5,834 nt of DNA from an uncultured Erysipelotrichaceae bacterium (lineage in GTDB: Bacteria > Bacillota_I > Bacilli_A > Erysipelotrichales > Coprobacillaceae). The position numbers and the translations under genes are program-made. The DNA lies in NCBI GenBank assembly GCA_900550005.1, contig URQL01000113.1, positions 1 to 5,834 of the forward strand. The letters run 5' to 3'. Below the pieces are notes generated by a model. It was not told the origin of the DNA, made no database searches, and was given only the letters and a program-made list of their open reading frames with translations. Shown one piece after another: positions 1 through 5,834 of this stretch (positions within the stretch are counted from its first letter, which is position 1; the number at the start of each line of letters is the position of its first letter).

Positions 1-31
1 GCTTTTTATAAGTTTTCAGTAACGGAAAAAA

Positions 32-514
32 ATGAAAAATAAAATAGAAAAGACAAACGCTTTACGTTTATTAGATCGAGATAAAATTAAATATGACATA
101 GAAACTTATGAAGTAACGGATGATTTATCAGGTGTTCATGTTATTGAAGTATTAGGACAAGAAGCTTCATCAGTTTATAAAACGTTAGTATTACATGGAG
201 ATAAAACAGGATTTTTAGTAGGATGTATTCCAGTAGATCAAGAAATTGATTTAAAAAAATTAGCTAAAGTATCTGGAAACAAAAAGGTTGAAATGTTACA
301 TCAAAAAGATTTATTAGCTACAACAGGATATATTCGAGGTGGATGTTCACCAGTAGGAATGAAAAAACTATTTGCTACATATTATCAAGAAGAGATATTA
401 AAATTAGAAAAAGTATATGTTAGTGCTGGAAAAAGAGGAATGCAAGTTATATTAAATCCTCAAGATTTAATTAAAGTAACACGTGGTAAAACAGCAGACA
501 TTATTAAGGATTAA
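32..514 (+). CDS. ybaK: Cys-tRNA(Pro) deacylase, YbaK/EbsC family
   Basis: A 160-residue protein, the usual length for a stand-alone YbaK-type trans-editing domain. In the family these cytoplasmic enzymes hydrolyse Cys-tRNA(Pro) mischarged by prolyl-tRNA synthetase, protecting proline codons. Seen in the sequence: the conserved lysine in SSVYKTLV (K50, matching the essential Lys of Haemophilus YbaK), the family signature GYIRGGCSPVGMKK (residues 99-112), and the C-terminal VSAGKRGMQV block (130-139). The ATG at 32 is the only plausible start, since an in-frame TAA lies at 20-22 just upstream. The preceding ribosome binding site (around AACGGAAA) is weak. The gene is followed after 4 bases by the membrane-protein gene, so the two are probably co-transcribed, although no functional link is apparent. 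The assignment rests on motif recognition and is strong; specificity for Cys-tRNA(Pro) over another mischarged tRNA is inferred from the family. Confidence 0.93.
   Translation: MKNKIEKTNALRLLDRDKIKYDIETYEVTDDLSGVHVIEVLGQEASSVYKTLVLHGDKTGFLVGCIPVDQEIDLKKLAKVSGNKKVEMLHQKDLLATTGYIRGGCSPVGMKKLFATYYQEEILKLEKVYVSAGKRGMQVILNPQDLIKVTRGKTADIIKD
506..510 (+). promoter_or_regulatory. Ribosome binding site that fixes the start of the membrane-protein gene
   Basis: AAGGA ends 8 bases before the ATG at 519 and lies inside the last codons of ybaK. It supports the start at 519 over an in-frame GTG at 483, which would add 12 hydrophilic residues in front of the first membrane segment. The site couples translation of the two genes. 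Confidence 0.8.
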
Positions 515-518
515 CTTT

Positions 519-1313
519 ATGAAAAATAAATCACTTATTTTAAATATCGTTTTACCAATCATTATCGCTTTAACTTGTTTTTTTCCAATTGCTTCTTATA
601 CAACTAATGTTGAACATCATCAAAAAAATATTGAATATATTGATTCTAAAAAAACAACTGTATTAGAATTAACAGCAACTTCTGCTGCTTTGTCTGCAGC
701 GATCGATATGATCCCTGGTGATACAGGAAGTTCGATTGCCAATGCTTTAGCAAGTTTAACAACGAAATTTGGTATTGTTTTAGGTGCTTTGTTTTTGGAA
801 AAATACCTTTTAACATTACTTGCTTATATAGCTTTTAAATGGATCATTCCAATATGTTGTGGAGCTTGGATTGTTCAATATTTATTACATATTCATTTTT
901 TTAAACAAATGATCATTAAAATTGGAGTACTCGCTTTATGTATGAATGCTGTCATCCCAGTAAGCATTCAAGTATCAAAATTAATTGAAAACACTTATTC
1001 TTCATCGATTCAAGAAACGATTGATACAGCACAAGACCAAACAGAAGAAATTGAAGAAAATAAAAATTTATTTAGTAGTATCGTAGGAACAGTACAAAAT
1101 GGGTTAAGTCAACTAGGTGATGGCTTAAAAAATCTATTAAATAATTTTATTGAAGCTTTAGCTATATTAATTGTAACATGTTGTGCTATTCCAATTGGTG
1201 TTTTTATTGTATTTCTTCAACTTATTAAGATGTTAATAAATATCGATATTGAAATACCTGAATCTAAAAAAATAGAATTAAAGAAAAAATATCCAGAAAT
1301 TGAGGAACAGTAG
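519..1313 (+). CDS. Multi-pass membrane protein of unknown function
   Basis: I do not recognise a named family with confidence, though the central motif recalls uncharacterised membrane proteins of Clostridia. The 264-residue product starts with MKNK and a hydrophobic stretch (about 7-26) that could be a signal anchor. A polar segment (27-50) follows, then a small-residue, helix-prone block ELTATSAALSAA (50-61) and a conserved-looking MIPGDTGSSIA motif (64-74). Long hydrophobic runs follow at about 85-123 (probably two passes), 132-150 and 211-241. Between the last two is a polar stretch (155-209) with an acidic part, DQTEEIEEN (173-181), and an amphipathic part. The tail (242-264) is charged and ends in IEEQ. 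The start at 519 has a good ribosome binding site 8 bases upstream. The gene ends in an intrinsic terminator, so it is transcriptionally separated from glgB downstream. Nothing in the sequence shows a catalytic site, and transport or an envelope role would be a guess. Confidence 0.85.
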   Translation: MKNKSLILNIVLPIIIALTCFFPIASYTTNVEHHQKNIEYIDSKKTTVLELTATSAALSAAIDMIPGDTGSSIANALASLTTKFGIVLGALFLEKYLLTLLAYIAFKWIIPICCGAWIVQYLLHIHFFKQMIIKIGVLALCMNAVIPVSIQVSKLIENTYSSSIQETIDTAQDQTEEIEENKNLFSSIVGTVQNGLSQLGDGLKNLLNNFIEALAILIVTCCAIPIGVFIVFLQLIKMLINIDIEIPESKKIELKKKYPEIEEQ

Positions 1314-1325
1314 TTCCTCTTTTTT
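1302..1325 (+). terminator. Rho-independent terminator after the membrane-protein gene
   Basis: A perfect 7-bp stem pairs GAGGAAC (1302-1308) with GTTCCTC (1313-1319) around a 4-base AGTA loop, and six T residues follow directly (1320-1325). The stem starts inside the last codons. The TAG stop (1311-1313) spans the loop and the first base of the 3' arm. This ends the ybaK unit and insulates it from glgB. Confidence 0.88.
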
Positions 1326-1352
1326 ATAAAATTAATGTCGATATTTTTGTCC

Positions 1353-1364
1353 CTAAATGTTTAG
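1353..1364. repeat. Short dyad symmetry over the glgB -35 region
   Basis: CTAAA and TTTAG form inverted arms around a TG centre, flanked by an outer pair GATATT (1340-1345) and AATATC (1365-1370). The inner dyad touches the candidate -35 box, where an operator could lie. The arms are AT-only apart from the outer C and G, so chance occurrence in this AT-rich DNA is possible. Confidence 0.3.
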
Positions 1365-1390
1365 AATATCTAATTCAAGCAAGTTATAAT
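1361..1390 (+). promoter_or_regulatory. Probable sigma-A promoter of the glgB-glgP unit
   Basis: A perfect TATAAT -10 box lies at 1385-1390. Upstream, TTAGAA (1361-1366) is a weak -35 match (3 of 6 to TTGACA) at an 18-base spacing. The position fits: it follows a terminator and precedes the glgB ribosome binding site (GGGAGGGG, 1401-1408, 8 bases before the ATG at 1417). Transcription would start near 1396-1398, giving a leader of only about 20 bases with no room for a riboswitch. The poor -35 box would be compatible with dependence on an activator, but that is inference. I see no catabolite-response (cre) element. Confidence 0.65.
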
Positions 1391-1416
1391 GAGATTAGTA
1401 GGGAGGGGATGAAACT

Positions 1417-3201
1417 ATGTTGGACCAAGAGTTAGTACAGCTTTTTTTTGAGGGAAAATGTAGTGAAGCTTATAAAATATTTGGATCTCATTTTAATAAA
1501 GAAGGAACTTCTTTTTGTGTTTATGCACCACATGCTATGCATGTTCAATTAATTTGTGAACAATTCAATTGGCAACCTATTACTATGGAAAAAATAAGGG
1601 ATGAGGGAATTTATTACTTATATTTAGAAAATATAATGGAGGGGACCTTATATAAATATCATATTTTAACTGCAAATTATCAGTGGATCGATAAAGTAGA
1701 TCCTTACGCTTTTTATAGTTTGTTAAAGCCTAAGACTGCATCGATGGTTTGTAATTTGGCTTATGATTGGCAAGATGAGTTATGGATAAAGCAAAGAAAT
1801 AATGGATATAATACACCGATTAATATTTATGAAATGCATTTAGGTTCATGGAAACTAAGACAAGATCGTGAAATTTATAATTATAAACAGATTGCTGAAG
1901 AACTGATTCCTTATATCAAAAAGATGGGGTATAGTCATGTTGAATTTATGCCACTTAGTGAATATCTTTATGATAAATCTTGGGGCTATCAACCTACAGG
2001 TTATTTTTCTCCTACAAATCGTTATGGTAGACCAACACAGTTCATGAAGTTGGTTGATTTATGTCATCAAAATAATATAGGGGTTATTTTAGATTTTGTT
2101 CCTTTTCATTTTATTCATACTAAAGAAGGACTTAATTTATTTGATGGTAAACCTTTATATGAAAATCTAGATTTGAAAAAACGCTATAGTCCATGGGGAA
2201 CAAGTTATTTTGATTTAAGTAAAGAGGAAGTTAGAAGTTTTATGATTTCTAGTGCTGTTTATTGGTTGGATTATTATCATATTGATGGATTATGTTTTAA
2301 CAAATTTTATTACCAGGGAAATAAAAACAATAGATTAAATGAAGGGAAAGTTGAATTTATTAAATGTTGTAATGCACTTTGTCATTCCAAATTTCCGGGA
2401 ACTTTAACGATTGCAAAAGACTTTATGGATTATTCCAAAGTGACCCAATCCATAAACCAAGGAGGGCTAGGTTTTGATTATATATGGGATTCAAAATGGG
2501 TGAAAGAAACATTAAATTATTTATCGAAAGACCCTATTTATCGCTTTTATCATCATCAACAAATTACTTTTTCGATGTCTTACTTTTATAATGAAAAATA
2601 TATCTTATCCTTATCTCATGATATAATCATTCATTCTCAAAAAATGATTTTTAATAAGCTATGGGGAGATCATTATCAACAGTTTTCTCAATTAAAATCA
2701 TTGTATCTTTATATGTATACACATCCTGGAAAAAAATTATCTTTTATGGGAAATGAATTTGCTTCACTTAAAGAATGGGATGAGCAAAAATCATTGGAAT
2801 GGAATCTTTTAAATGATCCAGTCCATCAGACTTTCTTTTACTATATTCAAAAATTAAATCAAATTTATAAACAAGAAAAAGCTTTATCTTATTTTGATTA
2901 TGATAGTGGTGGCTTTTGTTGGTTAGTTAAAAAGGATAATTATCAAAACGTTTTTGCTTATCAACGCTGTTATAAAAAAAATATCTTAGTTATTGTTATT
3001 AATTTTGGTAGTAGTAAGCATTATGGATATCCTACTCCTGTACCCATTGATGGTGAGTATGAAGAATTATTGAATACGGATCAAGATATCTATATAGGAA
3101 GTCATTTTATTAATGAAATAATAAAAAGTAAAATGAGAAGGATTTATGTTAATATTGCGCCTTTTGCTTCCATTATTTTTAAATTAAAACAGGGGGGATA
3201 A
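1417..3201 (+). CDS. glgB: GlgB-family (GH13) 1,4-alpha-glucan branching enzyme homologue, probably catalytically inactive
   Basis: Active GlgB makes alpha-1,6 branches in glycogen. Domains are in the family order: CBM48 (about 20-110, ending DPYAF and KPKTASMV), GH13 barrel (about 135-490) and a C-terminal beta domain with a recognisable ELLNTD. Barrel landmarks include IYEMHLGSW (137-145), SWGYQPTGYFSPTNRYG (188-204), ILDFVPFHF (224-232), WGTSYF (260-265), IDGL (289-292), GGLGFDY (349-355), LSHD (399-402) and HPGKKLSFMGNEF. At 594 residues it is slightly shorter than usual. Key residues are lost: the nucleophile Asp (E. coli D405) is N295, the acid/base Glu (E. coli E458) is K334 in TIAKDF, the Arg of RVD is C293, and the Glu of HDE is I403. 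Only D402 of the catalytic triad remains, and the loop carrying the family GGREN motif is missing. The frame is intact, so this looks like a maintained pseudoenzyme, not decay. The ATG at 1417 has a strong ribosome binding site. glgP follows after 2 bases. Family membership is near certain; inactivity is inferred from the residues. Confidence 0.93.
   Translation: MLDQELVQLFFEGKCSEAYKIFGSHFNKEGTSFCVYAPHAMHVQLICEQFNWQPITMEKIRDEGIYYLYLENIMEGTLYKYHILTANYQWIDKVDPYAFYSLLKPKTASMVCNLAYDWQDELWIKQRNNGYNTPINIYEMHLGSWKLRQDREIYNYKQIAEELIPYIKKMGYSHVEFMPLSEYLYDKSWGYQPTGYFSPTNRYGRPTQFMKLVDLCHQNNIGVILDFVPFHFIHTKEGLNLFDGKPLYENLDLKKRYSPWGTSYFDLSKEEVRSFMISSAVYWLDYYHIDGLCFNKFYYQGNKNNRLNEGKVEFIKCCNALCHSKFPGTLTIAKDFMDYSKVTQSINQGGLGFDYIWDSKWVKETLNYLSKDPIYRFYHHQQITFSMSYFYNEKYILSLSHDIIIHSQKMIFNKLWGDHYQQFSQLKSLYLYMYTHPGKKLSFMGNEFASLKEWDEQKSLEWNLLNDPVHQTFFYYIQKLNQIYKQEKALSYFDYDSGGFCWLVKKDNYQNVFAYQRCYKKNILVIVINFGSSKHYGYPTPVPIDGEYEELLNTDQDIYIGSHFINEIIKSKMRRIYVNIAPFASIIFKLKQGG
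3191..3197 (+). promoter_or_regulatory. glgP ribosome binding site inside the end of glgB
   Basis: AGGGGGG lies in the last codons of glgB (Gln-Gly-Gly), 6 bases before the glgP ATG at 3204. The glgB TAA (3199-3201) is between the site and the ATG. This arrangement favours translational coupling, so GlgP output would depend on ribosomes finishing glgB. Confidence 0.8.
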
Positions 3202-3203
3202 TC

Positions 3204-5588
3204 ATGTTTACAAGTAAAGAAGAGTTTATCTATGAATTTACAAAGAGAATTATTTCTACGTATGGAAGAGCAGTAAGCCAATCCCATAAAACAGAGCAGT
3301 TTATGGTTTTAGAAAATATGGTACGAGATTATGCTTCGATTAATTGGGCTATGACTAAAGATCGTACTTATCAAAATGGGAGTAAGCAACTTTATTATTT
3401 TTCAATTGAATTTTTAATGGGACGACTTTTAGTTAATAACTTAAAAAATTTAGGAATCTATGAGATTGCTTTAGAAGGATTAAATGAATTGAATATTGAT
3501 ATTCATGATTTAGAAGAATTAGAAGCGGATGCAGGACTTGGGAATGGAGGATTAGGAAGATTAGCAGCATGTTTTTTAGATTCTTTAGCTTCATTATCTT
3601 ACCCAGGTAATGGAAATACAATACGGTATGAATATGGATTATTTAAACAATTAATTGAAAATGGCTACCAAAAAGAAGTTCCTGATCAATGGTTAAAATT
3701 GGGCTATGGTTGGGAAGTAAGAAAACCTAAACATGAAGTTGAAGTAAAGTTTTGGGGACATGTTGTTTATCATCCTGAAACAAATACTTATGAACATAAG
3801 GATGCGGAAATTATTAGTGCTATTCCATATGATGTCCCCATTGTTGGAAAAGACACTTATGTAACCAATACCCTTAGATTATGGCATGGAGAACCTTCGG
3901 ATAAACTACCTAGTAATAAAGACTTTAGACAATACAATCAAGAAATTAGAGATCTTTGTCAAAATCTTTACCCTAATGATAGTACTTTACAAGGTAAAAC
4001 ATTAAGATTAAAACAAGAGTATTTCCTATCTTCTGCAGGAATTCAATCTATAGTAAAATATCATCTTACAAAGTATGAAAATTTAGATCATTTTCATGAT
4101 CAATGTGCGATTCAATTAAATGATACTCATCCTGTTTTATGTATACCTGAGTTAATGCGTATTTTGATTGATGAATATCATTATCCTTGGCTACAAGCAT
4201 GGTATATTGTTAGCCATACTTTTGCTTATACTAATCATACTGTTCTAATAGAAGCTTTAGAAAAATGGCCAGTAACATTAATGCAAGCCTTACTTCCTAG
4301 AATCTATATGATTATCGAAGAAATTCATCACCGTTTTTATCAAGAAGTTGTCAATAAAACAGGAAGTGAAGAAAAAGCTAATCGTTTAGCTATTATAAAA
4401 GAAGGGTATATTGATATGGCTTATTTAGCGATTGTAGGTAGTTTTAGTGTAAATGGTGTCGCTTATATGCATACCCAAATATTAAAAAATGAAGTGATGA
4501 AGGAAATTAGTGATTATTTCCCAGGAAAGTTTAATAATAAAACAAACGGTGTTACTCATCGTAGATGGTTGATTTATGCTAATTCAAATTTAACATCACT
4601 CATATCCTCTTATATTGGAGAAGGCTGGATAACACAACCTAAGCAATTAGAAAAATTAATGGATTATAAAGATGATCCAGAATTAATACAACAGTTTAAA
4701 GAGGTTAAACAAGCTTCTAAAAAACAACTTATTCACTATATTAAACAAAAAAATCATATTGAATTAGATCCAGAATCCTTATTTATTATTCAAGTTAAAA
4801 GAATACATGGCTATAAACGCCAACTTTTAAATATTTTAGCGATCATCTATATGTATTTTGAAATAAAAAATGGTGATTTAAGCTATTTGCCTAAAAAGAC
4901 ATTTATTTTTGGGGGTAAGGCTGCACCAAGTTATTATTTTGCGAAAAATATTATCAAATTAATTAATAGTGTAGCTAACAAAGTTAATCAAGACTCAATT
5001 GTTTCTCAGTATATTAAAGTTGTTTTTATTGAAAATTATGATGTTACATTAGCAGAAAAAATTGTTCCTGCTGCAGATATTTCTGTACAAATTTCTACTG
5101 CCGGTAAAGAAGCCAGTGGCACAGGAAATATGAAGTTTATGATGAATGGTGCTTTAACATTAGGAACAATGGATGGAGCTAATGTAGAAATATTAGAGCG
5201 TATTGGTAAAGAACATATCGAAATCTTTGGTTTAACAACTTCTCAAATTCATACTATAAAATCAACTTATAAAGCTTGGGACATTTATCATAATGATCCT
5301 AAAATTAAACGTGTAGTGGACTCTTTAGTCGATGGTACTTTTGAAGAATCTAAAGAAGAATTTAGAATGATTTATGAAGAACTAATGAATCGAAATGATG
5401 AGTATTATGTTTTAGCGGATTTAAAAGCTTATTTACAAGCAATCATTCATATCCAAAATCGTAACCTTGATCAAAATCAATTTATACAAAGTTGTTTAAT
5501 AAATATCGCAAAATCGGGTTATTTTTCAAGTGATCGCACGGTTGAAGAATATGTAGATGATATTTGGCATTTACAAAAGGTAGAATAA
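3204..5588 (+). CDS. glgP: Glycogen (alpha-glucan) phosphorylase
   Basis: A GT35 phosphorylase of 794 residues, the normal bacterial length. The family releases glucose-1-phosphate from non-reducing ends of glycogen or maltodextrin in the cytoplasm, using pyridoxal phosphate. Seen in order: YYFSIEFLMGR (64-74), the glycine-rich ADAGLGNGGLGRLAAC loop (108-123), RYEYGLFKQ (141-149), IQLNDTHP (303-310), YTNHTV (342-347, with the catalytic-site His345), FNNKTNGVTHRRW (443-455), VKRIHGYKRQ (531-540, with phosphate-binding K532, R533 and K538), and STAGKEASGTGNMKF (631-645) with PLP lysine K644. No key residue is missing. Two positions differ from the common consensus: Gly536 where HEYKR usually has Glu, and Val628 where SEQIS usually has Glu. 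Both may be lineage variants. There is no long N-terminal extension of the animal phospho-regulated type. Translation is coupled to glgB. I see no convincing terminator after the stop. Activity is well supported; preference for glycogen over maltodextrin cannot be told from sequence. Confidence 0.96.
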   Translation: MFTSKEEFIYEFTKRIISTYGRAVSQSHKTEQFMVLENMVRDYASINWAMTKDRTYQNGSKQLYYFSIEFLMGRLLVNNLKNLGIYEIALEGLNELNIDIHDLEELEADAGLGNGGLGRLAACFLDSLASLSYPGNGNTIRYEYGLFKQLIENGYQKEVPDQWLKLGYGWEVRKPKHEVEVKFWGHVVYHPETNTYEHKDAEIISAIPYDVPIVGKDTYVTNTLRLWHGEPSDKLPSNKDFRQYNQEIRDLCQNLYPNDSTLQGKTLRLKQEYFLSSAGIQSIVKYHLTKYENLDHFHDQCAIQLNDTHPVLCIPELMRILIDEYHYPWLQAWYIVSHTFAYTNHTVLIEALEKWPVTLMQALLPRIYMIIEEIHHRFYQEVVNKTGSEEKANRLAIIKEGYIDMAYLAIVGSFSVNGVAYMHTQILKNEVMKEISDYFPGKFNNKTNGVTHRRWLIYANSNLTSLISSYIGEGWITQPKQLEKLMDYKDDPELIQQFKEVKQASKKQLIHYIKQKNHIELDPESLFIIQVKRIHGYKRQLLNILAIIYMYFEIKNGDLSYLPKKTFIFGGKAAPSYYFAKNIIKLINSVANKVNQDSIVSQYIKVVFIENYDVTLAEKIVPAADISVQISTAGKEASGTGNMKFMMNGALTLGTMDGANVEILERIGKEHIEIFGLTTSQIHTIKSTYKAWDIYHNDPKIKRVVDSLVDGTFEESKEEFRMIYEELMNRNDEYYVLADLKAYLQAIIHIQNRNLDQNQFIQSCLINIAKSGYFSSDRTVEEYVDDIWHLQKVE

Positions 5589-5664
5589 TCTAAATGCTCA
5601 CTTTATGTCCTGTAAAATGGAATTACTTTAGTGTATTTTAATTTTGAAAGGAAGGTAAAAAATA

Positions 5665-5811
5665 ATGGATCAAGTAAAAATTGGAAACTTCTTAAAAGAA
5701 CAACGTAAAGAAAAAGGGCTAACTCAAGAACAATTAGCGGAACATTTTAATGTGAGTAGAAGAACGGTATCAAGATGGAAAACAGGAGTTTCCCAAACAA
5801 AAGGATATTAA
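5665..5811 (+). CDS. Truncated XRE-family helix-turn-helix regulator (N-terminal fragment, possible pseudogene)
   Basis: A 48-codon ORF starts at an ATG 9 bases after the strong ribosome binding site GGAAGG (5650-5655). The first 41 residues are a clear Cro/C1-type DNA-binding start: IGNFLKEQRKEKGLTQEQLA (6-25, helices 1-2) and FNVSRRTVSRWKTG (28-41, recognition helix 3). Family members usually continue with a segment such as N-x-PD-x-x-x-L, helices 4-5 and often a further domain. Here the frame instead runs VSQTKGY and stops at 5809-5811. The family domain is normally about 55-60 residues, so the product lacks the last two helices and probably does not fold stably alone. The other two forward frames after residue 41 do not restore an obvious family continuation in the 40-odd bases available. 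An insertion, deletion or rearrangement boundary is therefore as likely as a simple frameshift. It may be silent or may make a small peptide. No promoter is clear in the 76-base gap after glgP. Confidence 0.6.
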   Translation: MDQVKIGNFLKEQRKEKGLTQEQLAEHFNVSRRTVSRWKTGVSQTKGY

Positions 5812-5834
5812 GGAATAACCTGTGTTTACCTGCT

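Noticed and set aside
1..42. A possible tail of an upstream gene (one frame closes at 20-22, another at 40-42).
   Set aside because: There are too few codons to choose a frame or recognise a product.
483..518. A GTG start that would extend the membrane protein by 12 residues and overlap ybaK by 32 bases.
   Set aside because: The ATG at 519 has a well-spaced AAGGA and starts directly before the hydrophobic segment; the GTG has no comparable ribosome binding site.
1409..1435. An ATG in another frame giving an 8-residue ORF overlapping the glgB start.
   Set aside because: It overlaps the region needed for the glgB ribosome binding site and has no upstream site of its own at proper spacing; a regulatory leader peptide is not supported.
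3433..3621. A 62-codon open frame on the minus strand.
   Set aside because: It lies wholly inside glgP over strongly conserved phosphorylase codons, has low-complexity Leu/His-rich content and matches no family.
4806..5089. Gly536 and Val628 in GlgP, replacing glutamates common in HEYKR and SEQIS motifs, as signs that GlgP too is inactive.
   Set aside because: The PLP lysine, the His345 site and the phosphate-binding Lys/Arg residues are all present, and these two positions vary in other phosphorylases, so activity is expected.
5589..5664. A terminator or promoter between glgP and the XRE fragment (TAAAAT...ATTTTA arms at 5613-5618 and 5635-5640; TATTTT at 5634-5639).
   Set aside because: The 6-bp stem is all A/T with a 16-base loop, and the -10-like box has no good -35; neither stands out from AT-rich background.

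Overview
The window is a low-GC (roughly 30%), AT-rich bacterial chromosome segment with purine-rich Shine-Dalgarno sites and short intergenic gaps. Every supported gene is on the + strand. Base composition, codon use (strong preference for A/T third positions) and protein character suggest a Firmicute, plausibly Erysipelotrichia (Coprobacillus/Catenibacterium-like) or a related gut lineage. The lineage is an inference from style, not from a marker gene.

Layout. (1) 32-1313 is a two-gene unit: a YbaK/ProX-type Cys-tRNA(Pro) deacylase, then after a 4-base gap an unnamed 264-residue multi-pass membrane protein. The unit ends in a clear intrinsic terminator whose hairpin includes the stop codon. 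(2) 1361-5588 is a glycogen unit with its own promoter: a GlgB-family branching-enzyme homologue followed 2 bases later by a full-length GlgP glycogen phosphorylase, with the glgP ribosome binding site inside the end of glgB. (3) 5665-5811 is a 48-codon ORF encoding only the front of an XRE-type helix-turn-helix regulator. It stops just after the recognition helix and looks truncated.

The main observation concerns the GlgB homologue. It has the CBM48 domain, the GH13 barrel landmarks and the C-terminal beta domain of a branching enzyme in order, in an uninterrupted frame. However, the catalytic aspartate is Asn295, the acid/base glutamate is Lys334, the Arg two residues before the nucleophile is Cys293, the Glu of the HDE motif is Ile403, and the segment after the nucleophile is about 14 residues short. 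Scaffold motifs around these sites are kept almost unchanged. This is the pattern of a pseudoenzyme, translationally coupled to a phosphorylase whose PLP lysine and phosphate-binding residues are intact. A working idea is that the protein is a non-catalytic glucan-binding or regulatory partner for GlgP or for another glycogen enzyme. The synthesis genes often found in such operons (glgC, glgD, glgA) are not between glgB and glgP.
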